64,000 nucleotides of DNA, taken from CAYFUR01 sp964346275 (lineage in GTDB: Bacteria > Sumerlaeota > Sumerlaeia > SLMS01). Position numbers and translations under genes: made by a program. The notes below the pieces were generated by a model, which was not told where the DNA came from, made no database searches, and was given only the letters and a program-made list of their open reading frames with translations. Below are positions 26,897 to 35,590 of this stretch, in pieces (position 1 is the stretch's first letter; every line of letters starts with the position of its first letter). The stretch spans positions 1 to 64,000 of the forward strand of contig CAYFUR010000001.1 of the NCBI GenBank assembly GCA_964346275.1. The letters run 5' to 3'.

Positions 26897-26942
26897 CAAA
26901 ACACGCGGAATGGATGCGGTCATCCGCCATCCATCCCGCGTG
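26897..26942 (-). terminator. Intrinsic terminator after ilvD (short form)
   Basis: On the minus strand a 15-bp stem with one mismatch (26928-26942 with 26902-26916) is followed by TTTTGATA. It starts 22 bases after the ilvD stop. Confidence 0.85.
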
Positions 26943-26963
26943 CTCAAGGCCTTTTCGCCTGCG

Positions 26964-28685
26964 TTACTTCCGGATCTTCATGGACGAGACATCGATGGGG
27001 CACTGGCCGCCGCGTCCCGTCACAGCCCCTTCGCTGGCCGGGCCGGCGAGCTGGCCATATTTCCAGAGGGCTCCATCATGGTATTTGGGATCGATTGGCT
27101 TCCATTTTTTCCGGCGCTCTTCCAAAACGGCGTCATCGATTTCCAGCTCAATCAGGCCCTTCTCCGCGTCGATCGTGATCATATCGCCGTCCTGAACCAG
27201 GCCGATGGGGCCGCCAACCATCGCTTCCGGCGTGACGTGGCCAACCATGAGGCCGCGCGTTGCGCCGCTGAACCGTCCATCGGTCACCATCGCGCAGTCA
27301 TTTCCCAGGCCCTGGCCCACGAGGGCGGCGGTCGGAGCGAGCATCTCGCGCATGCCGGGCCCGCCTTTCGGACCCTCGTAGCGGATCACCACCACGTCGC
27401 CCTTCTTGATTTTGAGGGAATCGATGGCGTCGAAGGCGTCTTCCTCGCAGTCGAAGACCCGGGCGGGGCCGTGGTGCTTGTAGGCTTTCACGCCGACCGT
27501 TTTGATGACGCATCCATCGGGCGCCAGGTTGCCGCGCAGGACGGTCAGGCCGCCGGTTGGACGGAAGGGCTTGGAAACGGGGGCGATCACATCCTGGCCC
27601 GAGGGAATCTCCACGCCCTCGAGGTTCTCCGCCATGGTTTTTCCCGTGACCGTCATGATGTCGCCGTGGATTTTGCCGCCATCCAGCAGCGCTTTGAGTA
27701 TTACGGGAATGCCGCCCACGTCGTGGACATCTTCGGCCAGGTACTTGCCGCCGGGCTTCAGGTCCGCGATGATGGGGGTCCGCTGGCTGACGCGATCCAT
27801 ATCGTCGATGGTGAATTTCACGCCGCACTCCGCCGCCATGGCGGGGAGGTGGAGCATGGCGTTGGTCGACCCGCCGGTGGCGGCGACAATGGCCGCGGCG
27901 TTTTCGAATGCTTCGAAGGTCATGATGTCGCGAGGGCGGATATCTTTTTCGACGAGATGCATGATGGCTTTGCCGATGCGCTCGCAAATCGCCTCGCGCC
28001 CTTTATCCTCGGCGGGGTAGGAGTTGCTTCCGGGAAGCGACATGCCGAGGGCCTCGCCGACACAGGCCATGGTGTTGGCGGTGAACTGGCCTCCGCAGGA
28101 TCCTGCTCCGGGGCAGGCGTTGCATTCGATCTCGTGCAGATCCTCGTCGCTGATCTTGCCGGCCGAATGGGCCCCAACGCCTTCAAAGACTTCCAGCACG
28201 CTGATATCCTTGCCGCGAAGCGTTCCCTTCCGGATGGTTCCTCCGTATAGAAAGATAGACGGCAGATTGAGCCGGCCCATGACCATGAGCATTCCGGGCA
28301 GCGATTTGTCGCACCCGGCAATTCCCACCAGCGCGTCATAGCAATGGCAGCGCATCATCAGCTCGACACTGTCGGCGATGACTTCGCGGGAAACCAGCGA
28401 GGCCTTCATTCCCTCGTGTCCCATGCCGATGCCGTCGCTGACGGAAATCGTGGTAAAGCGCCTGGGCGTGCCTTCGGCGCCGTTCACACCGCGAGCGACG
28501 TCCGCCCCCTGGTCATCCAGGGTGGTATTACAGGGGGTGGCTTCGTTCCAGCAGGATGCAACGCCAACGAAGGGCTTGTTGATGTCCTGGTCTTCAAGCC
28601 CCATGGCCCGGAGGTAGGACCGGGCGGGAGCGCGGGCAAAACCCTTGGTCACGACGTGTGAATGCAGTTTTCGATCAATCTTCAT
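26964..28685 (-). CDS. ilvD: Dihydroxy-acid dehydratase, short form
   Basis: It catalyses the same reaction as the ilvD product at 2888-4753, but belongs to the shorter class found in archaea, cyanobacteria and actinobacteria. The product is 573 residues. Cluster cysteines lie in ASCWNEATPCN, AGCDKSLPGM and CPGAGSCGGQFTANTM, and GGSTNAMLHL, YEGPKGGPGMREM and DGRFSGATRG are also present. It lacks the extra segment of the long form. acnA is upstream on the same strand, 142 bp away with a hairpin between. Some short-form relatives act on sugar acids, so one of the two paralogues may do so here. Confidence 0.93.
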   Translation of the reverse strand: MKIDRKLHSHVVTKGFARAPARSYLRAMGLEDQDINKPFVGVASCWNEATPCNTTLDDQGADVARGVNGAEGTPRRFTTISVSDGIGMGHEGMKASLVSREVIADSVELMMRCHCYDALVGIAGCDKSLPGMLMVMGRLNLPSIFLYGGTIRKGTLRGKDISVLEVFEGVGAHSAGKISDEDLHEIECNACPGAGSCGGQFTANTMACVGEALGMSLPGSNSYPAEDKGREAICERIGKAIMHLVEKDIRPRDIMTFEAFENAAAIVAATGGSTNAMLHLPAMAAECGVKFTIDDMDRVSQRTPIIADLKPGGKYLAEDVHDVGGIPVILKALLDGGKIHGDIMTVTGKTMAENLEGVEIPSGQDVIAPVSKPFRPTGGLTVLRGNLAPDGCVIKTVGVKAYKHHGPARVFDCEEDAFDAIDSLKIKKGDVVVIRYEGPKGGPGMREMLAPTAALVGQGLGNDCAMVTDGRFSGATRGLMVGHVTPEAMVGGPIGLVQDGDMITIDAEKGLIELEIDDAVLEERRKKWKPIDPKYHDGALWKYGQLAGPASEGAVTGRGGQCPIDVSSMKIRK

Positions 28686-28770
28686 AATCCGAACGGCCCC
28701 TTTCGTGATGCCGGTCCAGCAGTGGTTGAAACTCTCCGATTAAACGAATCAGGAGATGTGAAAGCAAATG

Positions 28771-28802
28771 AAAGTCCCCCGAGCGGAATTTCCGAACGGG
28801 GG
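28771..28802 (-). terminator. Hairpin after acnA
   Basis: On the minus strand cccccg (28797-28802) pairs with cggggg (28776-28781), and the 15-base loop can itself pair (cgga/tccg). ACTTTCATTT follows, a moderate U-tract. A second palindrome, taagccgcggctta (28817-28830), contains the acnA stop codon. Confidence 0.65.
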
Positions 28803-28827
28803 GCTGGTTTTTCGGATAAGCCGCGGC

Positions 28828-31521
28828 TTACTTCAGCTTGCGCAGAACCGTCTGCAGGATGCCGCCGTTGCGGTAATATTCGATCTCAACCGGCGTATCG
28901 ATGCGGTTGATGGCTTCGAAGGTCTTTGTTTTTCCATCCTCGCCGGTGGCACGAACGGTGATTTTCTGGCCGGGCGCCAGCGAGTCATCGACGTCGAAAT
29001 CGAAGGTTTCCTTGCCGGTGAGGCCGAGTGTTTGACTCGATTCGCCTTTCTGAAACTGGAGCGGCAGGATGCCCATGCCGATGAGGTTGCTTCGGTGGAT
29101 GCGCTCGTAGCTTTCGGCGATGACGGCCTTAACGCCCTGGAGCGCCGGGCCCTTTGCGGCCCAGTCGCGCGAGGAGCCCGAGCCATATTCCTTGCCCGCC
29201 AGAATCACGAGCGGGGTTCCGTCTTCACGGTATTTCTCCGAGGCGTCGAAGAAGGACATTTGTTCGCCGGTGGGGTGATACACGGTGGAGTTCCCCTCCA
29301 CATCCGGCGTGAGCATGTTCTTGATGCGAATGTTGGCGAATGTGCCGCGCATCATGACCTCGTGGTTGCCACGGCGCGAGCCATAGCTGTTGAAATCCCG
29401 CGGTTCCACGCCCTTGCTCTGGAGATACCTGGCAGCCGGGGAATCCTTGGCGATGGCCCCCGCCGGGGAGATATGGTCGGTTGTCACCGAGTCGCCAAAC
29501 ATGCCGAAGACCCGGGCGCCCTTGATGGGCTGGATGGGCTCGGCTTCGGGCTTAAGCCCTTCGAAGAAGGGAGGATGGCGGACATAGGTGGAATCATTCT
29601 GCCACTCGTAGAGGACGCTGCGGTTGGCCTCGATTTCACGCCAGGCATCCGAACCTTTCCACACATCCGCATAGCGGCGCAGGAACTGGTCGCGGGAGAC
29701 GGCCTTCTTCATCATATCCTGGACTTCTTGCGTCGAGGGCCAGATGTCCTTCAGGTAAACCGGCTGGCCCTCCTTGTCGGTCCCGAGGGGTTCTCTCGTT
29801 ATGTCAAAAGCGGTGGAACCCGCGAGGGCGAAAGCGACAACCAGCGGCGGCGAAGCGAGATAGTTCGTGCGCGTGAGGGGATTGACGCGGCCCTCGAAGT
29901 TGCGGTTGCCGGAAAGGACGGCAGAAACGACCAGGTCGTTCTCCTGGATGGCCTTCGCCACGGGCTCGGGCAGGGGCCCTGAATTGCCGATACAGGTTGT
30001 GCAGCCATAGCCGACAAGGTTGAAGCCCAGTTTCTCCAGATAAGGCGTGAGCCCCGATTTCTCCAGGTATTCCGTTACGACGGTGGAGCCGGGGGCGAGG
30101 GAGGTTTTGACGTAGGACTTCACCTTCAGGCCGCGTTCGACTGCTTTCTTGGCCACCAGTCCGGCGCCAAGCATCACGGAAGGATTGCTGGTGTTCGTGC
30201 AGGACGTGATCGCGGCAATGACGACAGCGCCGTGGTCAATCTTTTCGCTGTGGCCGTTATCCTTCACTTCACCGGAACGCTGTAAGTCTTCTTCTTTGAG
30301 CCCCATGCCGCTCGGGCCGACCGGTGCGAGGAGTGTTTTCTTATATGTCGGGCCCACGTCGCTGAGATTGATGCGGTCGTGGGGGCGTTTGGGGCCGGCC
30401 ATGGCGGGCTCGATGGTGGAAAGGTCGAGTTCCATGGAATCCGTGAATTCCGGGACTTCCTGGCCGAGATACATGCCCTGTTCCTTGGCATAGCGCTCGG
30501 TGAGATCGATCTGCTCTTCCGAGCGGCCGGTCAGGTGCATGTATTCGAGTGTCTTTTCATCGATGGGGAAGAAGCTGACGGTGCAGCCCTGCTCGGGCGC
30601 CATGTTGCCGATGGTGGCGCGGTCGGCGACGGACATGCTTCGGACGCCTTCGCCGTAGAATTCCAGGAACTTGCCAACGACGCCTTTCTGGCGCGCCATT
30701 TCCGTGATGCGCAGGACCAGATCGGTCGCCGTGGCGCCCTCGGGAAGCTGGCCCGTCAGTTTGAAACCGACGACGTCGGGCACGAGCATGTAAATGGGCT
30801 GGTTAAGCATGACCGCTTCCGCCTCGATACCGCCCACGCCCCAGGCGAGAACGCCCAGCCCATTGACCATCGGAGTGTGGGAGTCGGTTCCGACACAGCT
30901 GTCGGGATAGACGACATTGCTTTGCTTATCGTGGAACGTGACCTGGGAGAGGTATTCCAGGTTCACCTGGTGGACAATGCCGGTGGAGGGGGGCACGACG
31001 CGGAAGTTATCGAAGGCGGTCTGGCCCCACTTGAGGAATTCGTATCGCTCGAGATTCCGCTCGAATTCCCGTTTCTCGTTCATCCGCAGGGCTTCCTGGA
31101 TGCCGAAGTAATCAACCTGCACCGAGTGGTCGATGACGAGATCGCAGGGGATCTGGGGCCGGATTTTGGCCGGATCGCCTCCGAGCTGGCGCATGGACTC
31201 GCGCATGGCGGCGAGGTCGACGATGGCGGGCACTCCGGTAAAGTCCTGCAGGACGACGCGGGCAGGCTTATAGGGCGTTTCCTCGCGTTGCCCCCCCTTG
31301 GCGCTCCAGCCAGCGAGCTTTTTCACGTGATCCTCGGTGATGGCGAAGTTATCGTAATTCCGCAACGCGGATTCCAAAAGCACCTTGATGGTGACGGGAA
31401 GTCTCGAAACCGGACCCAGACCCGCCTCCTCAAGCTTCGGCAGGCTGTAGTAGGTGGCCGTGTTGCCCGCGCCGAAAGAGATCTTCTTTTTTGCCCCAAA
31501 AGCATCGACCTTGGATGGCAT
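28828..31521 (-). CDS. acnA: Aconitate hydratase, AcnA/IRP1 type
   Basis: The enzyme interconverts citrate and isocitrate in the TCA cycle. The product is 897 residues, normal for the AcnA group. Cluster cysteines are in ITSCTNTSNP and GYGCTTCIGNSG. Other family motifs are LQDFTGVPAIVDLAAMR, CVGTDSHTPMVNGLGVL, TDHISPAGAI, NSYGSRRGNHEVMMRG and GKEYGSGSSRDWAAKG. The ATG at 31521 has AAAGGAG ten bases upstream; the frame is open 37 codons further, but no homologue carries that extension. It is followed by the short-form ilvD, another iron-sulfur dehydratase. Confidence 0.97.
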   Translation of the reverse strand: MPSKVDAFGAKKKISFGAGNTATYYSLPKLEEAGLGPVSRLPVTIKVLLESALRNYDNFAITEDHVKKLAGWSAKGGQREETPYKPARVVLQDFTGVPAIVDLAAMRESMRQLGGDPAKIRPQIPCDLVIDHSVQVDYFGIQEALRMNEKREFERNLERYEFLKWGQTAFDNFRVVPPSTGIVHQVNLEYLSQVTFHDKQSNVVYPDSCVGTDSHTPMVNGLGVLAWGVGGIEAEAVMLNQPIYMLVPDVVGFKLTGQLPEGATATDLVLRITEMARQKGVVGKFLEFYGEGVRSMSVADRATIGNMAPEQGCTVSFFPIDEKTLEYMHLTGRSEEQIDLTERYAKEQGMYLGQEVPEFTDSMELDLSTIEPAMAGPKRPHDRINLSDVGPTYKKTLLAPVGPSGMGLKEEDLQRSGEVKDNGHSEKIDHGAVVIAAITSCTNTSNPSVMLGAGLVAKKAVERGLKVKSYVKTSLAPGSTVVTEYLEKSGLTPYLEKLGFNLVGYGCTTCIGNSGPLPEPVAKAIQENDLVVSAVLSGNRNFEGRVNPLTRTNYLASPPLVVAFALAGSTAFDITREPLGTDKEGQPVYLKDIWPSTQEVQDMMKKAVSRDQFLRRYADVWKGSDAWREIEANRSVLYEWQNDSTYVRHPPFFEGLKPEAEPIQPIKGARVFGMFGDSVTTDHISPAGAIAKDSPAARYLQSKGVEPRDFNSYGSRRGNHEVMMRGTFANIRIKNMLTPDVEGNSTVYHPTGEQMSFFDASEKYREDGTPLVILAGKEYGSGSSRDWAAKGPALQGVKAVIAESYERIHRSNLIGMGILPLQFQKGESSQTLGLTGKETFDFDVDDSLAPGQKITVRATGEDGKTKTFEAINRIDTPVEIEYYRNGGILQTVLRKLK

Positions 31522-31995
31522 ATACCGGCAGCTCCTTTGAGATAGCGTTTTGTTTTTTCTGAGATTGGAGAATCCCGCGCCCGTGCGGCACCGATTCGCG
31601 GCGCACCGCCAAGAGCCAGATAAGGAAAGCACAGCGGAGCCTCTTTCGCCAAGAGAGAAAACCCAATGGGATTCCCGGATTGGAATGGCCTCGTTTTCGC
31701 ATAAAGTCTAGGCGCGGGATCGGGAAACTGGTCCTGAACCGCAGCAAAGGAGAGCAGGCCCCACAACTCCGCATTAGCTCAGCCTCGGCGCGAGCGCTCC
31801 GCCTTTCCGCACTTCGTGCGGGTTTCAGATCCCGGGCTCGATTCATTTCGGCCTGGCAATGAGCCACGATTCTGAAACGGCGTGACGCTCGCGCCACTTT
31901 GATTTTCCCGATTGTCTCGCGCAGGGTCTCCGTCGGAAACTCCATGAAGACTGGCAGATATCTCATTTGCTCGCAGAATTTTTGAGGGAAGCTCC
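31522..31995. other. Divergent intergenic region, 474 bp, no gene seen
   Basis: It separates acnA (minus) from the thioredoxin-like gene (plus) and must hold both promoters. No coding frame looks real. A GC-rich hairpin ccgcac/gtgcgg sits at 31807-31821. Around 31785-31835 there is a tRNA-like pattern (ttagctcag, then a T-arm-like cgggtttcagatcccg), but acceptor and anticodon stems cannot be drawn. The plus-strand gene has GAGGGAAG just before its ATG. Confidence 0.55.
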
Positions 31996-32535
31996 ATGCT
32001 GGAAAACCAACAAGATCAGTCCGAGATTTCAGAGGGAGCTTCGAACTGGCTACCCGTCATCGCCTCCCTGGCGGTTGTCCTCATTGGGGTGGCGGCATTG
32101 GGTATTCGGGTTGCGGTGGGTGGGGGGAGTGGGCCTTCACAGGGACCCGCTCTTCCCTTTTCCGGGAAGACGACAGGCGGGGCGGAAATCTCCCTGGGCG
32201 ATTACGAGGGAGACGTCGTGCTGCTCGACTTCTGGGCAACGTGGTGTCCACCCTGCCGCGAATCCCTTCCGAAGGTCATGGCCTTGCAGGAGAGATATAA
32301 GGCGGATGGATTTCAAGTGATTGGCATCAGCGGCGATGATGAGCGCGAAAAACTTCGCGATTTTGAACTCTCCGCTGAGATCAACTACCCGACGATCTTT
32401 GAAGGATCCGATGACATTTACCGGGCCTACGAGGTGCGCGCGATCCCCACGATGATCCTCATCAATCGCGAAGGGGAAATCGTCTATCGGAGCCATGGCC
32501 GCGGGCTGGAAAAGAGAATTCAAAACGCCCTCTGA
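31996..32535 (+). CDS. Membrane-anchored TlpA/ResA-like thioredoxin
   Basis: The product is 179 residues. One membrane helix (about 18-40) anchors a periplasmic thioredoxin fold. The active site is Cys84-Pro-Pro-Cys87 in DFWATWCPPCRES, and the cis-Pro loop is YEVRAIPTMILINREGEI. Proteins of this type reduce apocytochrome or other envelope disulfides, or act as general thiol oxidoreductases. No cytochrome c maturation genes are near. The ATG is preceded by GAGGGAAG. The stop codon lies inside an inverted repeat. Confidence 0.92.
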   Translation: MLENQQDQSEISEGASNWLPVIASLAVVLIGVAALGIRVAVGGGSGPSQGPALPFSGKTTGGAEISLGDYEGDVVLLDFWATWCPPCRESLPKVMALQERYKADGFQVIGISGDDEREKLRDFELSAEINYPTIFEGSDDIYRAYEVRAIPTMILINREGEIVYRSHGRGLEKRIQNAL

Positions 32536-32553
32536 CGAATTTGCCAGAGGGCG
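32526..32553 (+). terminator. Hairpin at the end of the thioredoxin-like gene
   Basis: A perfect 9-bp stem pairs cgccctctg (32526-32534) with cagagggcg (32545-32553) around 10 bases. The stop codon (32533-32535) is inside the left arm. ATTGCCTTGCG follows, a weak U-tract, so this is a likely but not certain terminator. Confidence 0.6.
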
Positions 32554-32582
32554 ATTGCCTTGCGCTTTCCCTCGAAACGAAC

Positions 32583-34160
32583 TTAATGGGTTCCGATCCA
32601 GCGGAATGTTGCCGACTTCGGGTGCTGGCCAGTCATTTCCACACCACGTTGATTGTGGGCCAGGTGTTGGAGAATCTTGAAAGTTGTCTCCGAATCCGCT
32701 TGCGCTTTCGAGGCCCAGCCTTCCGCCGTTTCGGAAACATCCGGGGTTTCGCTCAGTGTCTTGATTAAGTTCTTTTGCATGTCCAGTATAGACGCAGCGG
32801 CTTTTTTCCCCGCCTCGACACCGGGCTGGTGATAGGCGTTGATGTTCACCAGTGAGGCGTAAAAGCCAACGGCCCGCTCGAAGAGCGCGATCAGCGCGCC
32901 GAGTGTATAGGCATTCACTTCCTCGATGGTGATGGTTGCGTTCAGGCGGTTTTTCTCGGAAAGAGCCTGGCGCGTTCCCTGGTAGAACCCTGACAGATAA
33001 TCGCCGCTGGTCACCAGGGGTTCGACCTCGAACAACGCGTTGCCGCCATCTTTCAAGACTTCGACAAAAATGAGAAAGAAATTATCGATGCCGTCTCGAA
33101 GCTGCTGGACGTAGGCGTGCTGGTCCGTCGATCCCTTGTTGCCATAGACGGTCATGCCCTGTTCCACAACACGGCCTTCCAGGTCTTTCTCCTTGCCGAG
33201 CGATTCCATCACGAGTTGCTGGAGATAGCGGCTGAAGAGTAAAAGGCGGTCCTTGTAGGGAAGGATCACCATGTCCTTTTCGCCGCGCCCACCGGTGGCA
33301 AAATGCCAGAAAAGCGAGAGAAGCGCGGAGGGGTTGTCGCGTGTCTCGCGCGTTCGGGTCGCCTGGTCCATATCGCGCGCACCGGCCAGGAAGGATTGGA
33401 TATCCACGCCTTGCAGCCCAGCGGGCAGCAAGCCAACCGCCGACATGATACTTGTCCGACCACCAACCCAGTCGTACATCGGCAGCCGATCGATCCAGCC
33501 GTTTTCCCTGGCGTATTGATCCAGCTTGCTGCCCTCGCCGGTAATGGCGATGGCGTGCTTGCCGAATTCCAATTCAACCCGCCGATAGGCTTCCTCGGCG
33601 AGGAGCATCCCGTTCCGTGTTTCCGGCGTGCCGCCGGATTTGCTGATGACGAGACAGATTGTGCAGTGGAGTTCCCCCGCGAGTTGTCTCAAGGTGCGCT
33701 GAACGCCGTCGGGATCCGTGTTGTCCAGGAAGAAGGGCTTCAGGTGGTCTTTGTCGCCCTGGGATAATGCGTCGGCGACGAGTTGCGGGCCGAGAGCGCT
33801 CCCCCCGATTCCAATGACCAGCAGGTTCTTGAAACGCCCGCCGCCCGGCGGAGCGATGTCATTGTTTTTGACGGCGTTTACGAGGCCGAACAGCCGCTGA
33901 TTGTCGGTCTTGACCTGCTCGCGAAGTTTTTCATCCGGGATGCGTTCCAGGTCGCGCAGCCAGTAATGGCCTACCATGCGATCTTCGTCGGGATTGGCGA
34001 TCGCCCCGCCCTCGAGAGCCTCCATGGCATCATAGGCCTTCTGCATGGCCGGTTCCATGCGGGCGAGGTATTCCTCGTCGAGGCCCGAACGGCTGTAATC
34101 AAAAGCGACCAGATACTCTTTCGGAACGCAGTAGTATTCAAAAAAACGGCTGGAAGCCAT
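32583..34160 (-). CDS. pgi: Glucose-6-phosphate isomerase
   Basis: The enzyme interconverts glucose-6-phosphate and fructose-6-phosphate. The product is 525 residues. The sugar-phosphate (SIS) motifs are VIGIGGSALGPQLV and VISKSGGTPETRNG. YDWVGGRTSIMSAVGLLP, GNKGSTDQHAYVQQL and YHQPGVEAGKK complete the active-site set. AGAGGTG lies six bases before the ATG. With glgP, gap and tpiA elsewhere in the window it completes part of a glycogen-to-triose route. The AIM24 gene is 31 bp upstream on the same strand, so they may be cotranscribed. Confidence 0.96.
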   Translation of the reverse strand: MASSRFFEYYCVPKEYLVAFDYSRSGLDEEYLARMEPAMQKAYDAMEALEGGAIANPDEDRMVGHYWLRDLERIPDEKLREQVKTDNQRLFGLVNAVKNNDIAPPGGGRFKNLLVIGIGGSALGPQLVADALSQGDKDHLKPFFLDNTDPDGVQRTLRQLAGELHCTICLVISKSGGTPETRNGMLLAEEAYRRVELEFGKHAIAITGEGSKLDQYARENGWIDRLPMYDWVGGRTSIMSAVGLLPAGLQGVDIQSFLAGARDMDQATRTRETRDNPSALLSLFWHFATGGRGEKDMVILPYKDRLLLFSRYLQQLVMESLGKEKDLEGRVVEQGMTVYGNKGSTDQHAYVQQLRDGIDNFFLIFVEVLKDGGNALFEVEPLVTSGDYLSGFYQGTRQALSEKNRLNATITIEEVNAYTLGALIALFERAVGFYASLVNINAYHQPGVEAGKKAAASILDMQKNLIKTLSETPDVSETAEGWASKAQADSETTFKILQHLAHNQRGVEMTGQHPKSATFRWIGTH

Positions 34161-34191
34161 AGATTCACCTCTTGATTTCTAAACTGGAAAC

Positions 34192-34980
34192 TCAGTCTCC
34201 GGCGAGCATGTCGCCCAGGCCACCAAGCACGGAACCTTCGCCCTGGCGTTTTCCGCCTCCCTGGGGAGCCGCCTTATAGATGCGGCCGGCAAGGCGGGAG
34301 AAGGGAAGCGACTGAAGGAAAACGCGGCCGGGCCCCTTCAACACGGCAAAAAACAACCCTTCACCACCGAAAAGCGCACTCTTCAGCCCGCCAACGTATT
34401 GAATGTCATAGCCGACGTTCTGCTGGAAGGCGACGATGCAGCCGGTATCGACGCGCATCTGCTCGTTGGGGCCGAGATCGAAATAATGCACGGTTCCCCC
34501 CGCGTGGACAAAGGCGAGGCCATCGCCTTCCAACTTCTGGAGGATGAACCCTTCGCCGCCGAACAGGCCCGCGCCGAATCGTTTCGTGAACGCGACAGAG
34601 ACGTCCACGCCCAGGGCGGAGCAAAGATAGCTATCTTTCTGGCAAAGCATCGTGCCGTATTGCGAAAGATCCAGAGGAATAATCTTGCCAGGGTAGGGAG
34701 CGGCGAATGCCACCGTGGATTTGTCGCCGGATCCCTTGTGCGTATAGTAGGTGAGAAACAGGGATTCGCCGGTGAGCATGCGTTTTCCCGCGCCCAGCAG
34801 CTTGCCCATGAAACCTTCATCGCCGCCGCTCATCTTTGTTTCCATTTCGATTCCCTGGCGCATATACATCATGGAGCCAGCTTCGGAAACCACGGTTTCA
34901 CCGGGGTCGAGGATGACCTCGACAAACTGCATATCATCGCCATGCATTGTGTATTCGACTTCATCGGCTTTATTGGCCAT
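34192..34980 (-). CDS. AIM24/TIGR00266-family protein
   Basis: The product is 262 residues and matches the AIM24 (formerly DUF124) group along its length: FVEVILDPGETVVSEAGSMMYM near the start, GESLFLTYYT, CQKDSYLCS, and FGGEGFILQKLEGDGLAFVHAGG. The family forms a beta-helix-like trimer, and its bacterial role is not established. A Gly-rich tail (GGGKRQGEGSVLGGLGDML) closes the protein. There is no signal peptide. It lies between a small membrane protein gene and pgi on the same strand. Confidence 0.9.
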   Translation of the reverse strand: MANKADEVEYTMHGDDMQFVEVILDPGETVVSEAGSMMYMRQGIEMETKMSGGDEGFMGKLLGAGKRMLTGESLFLTYYTHKGSGDKSTVAFAAPYPGKIIPLDLSQYGTMLCQKDSYLCSALGVDVSVAFTKRFGAGLFGGEGFILQKLEGDGLAFVHAGGTVHYFDLGPNEQMRVDTGCIVAFQQNVGYDIQYVGGLKSALFGGEGLFFAVLKGPGRVFLQSLPFSRLAGRIYKAAPQGGGKRQGEGSVLGGLGDMLAGD

Positions 34981-35064
34981 TTGCGAACTCCTCTCGGGTT
35001 ACAATCATGTCGGCCTATGATCTGCCGCGACCCTGGTGGAGTCCGCAAGAGTTTCCAGGAGAAA

Positions 35065-35454
35065 TCAAGCAGCTTCTGATTCGCGATTGCGGCGCGCCTG
35101 GATGAACGAATTGACGCAGAGGCCGAGAAAAGCCGCGGAGAGCACCAGCATGATGAACTGCGTCACCGCCGCACCGGGGCGGTCCACTTCTCCGCCGGAA
35201 AGCATCGCGATCACGCCCATGGTGCTTTTCGCGGTGCCCAGAATGGCAAGCAGCGCAAGCACCGAAGCCGCGTGCATGACGTGCTTCCGCCAGGTCTCTT
35301 TGATGCCCGCCAGGATTCCCAGGATCAGAAAGACGACGCCAAAGAAGGAAGGGATCAGGGCTGTAATGCTTTCCTGACCGGTTATCAAGTAGGCAGCCAC
35401 ACCCAGAATGATCAACAGAAGGGCATAGATGTTCGTGAGAGTCGGCATCGGCAT
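35065..35454 (-). CDS. Small four-helix membrane protein of unknown function
   Basis: The product is 129 residues with four hydrophobic helices (about 8-24, 30-49, 60-86 and 98-116) and a charged C-terminus (RRNRESEAA). AAAGG lies eight bases before the ATG. No family was recognised with confidence; small proteins like this are common and mostly uncharacterised. It sits 84 bp upstream of the AIM24 gene, and the metK terminator isolates it on the other side. Confidence 0.78.
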   Translation of the reverse strand: MPMPTLTNIYALLLIILGVAAYLITGQESITALIPSFFGVVFLILGILAGIKETWRKHVMHAASVLALLAILGTAKSTMGVIAMLSGGEVDRPGAAVTQFIMLVLSAAFLGLCVNSFIQARRNRESEAA

Positions 35455-35530
35455 GAGTTTTTTCCTTTGAATCGAGATCTATTCTGAACCATCGACTGTA
35501 AAAGGAGCCAGTTTCGTGCACCGTGGGACG

Positions 35531-35565
35531 AAAAAAAAGAAAAGGGGCTCCCGTGGAGGAGCCCC
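35531..35565 (-). terminator. Intrinsic terminator after metK
   Basis: On the minus strand ggggctcc (35558-35565) pairs with ggagcccc (35544-35551) and is followed by ttttctttttttt. It lies about 25 bases after the metK stop. Confidence 0.92.
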
Positions 35566-35590
35566 AGAGCATTGCGGGTCGTTCCGTGCC

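Noticed and set aside
31785..31835. tRNA-like sequence (D-arm-like ttagctcag and T-arm-like cgggtttcagatcccg)
   Set aside because: The acceptor arms do not pair and no anticodon stem can be drawn, so it is not a functional tRNA.
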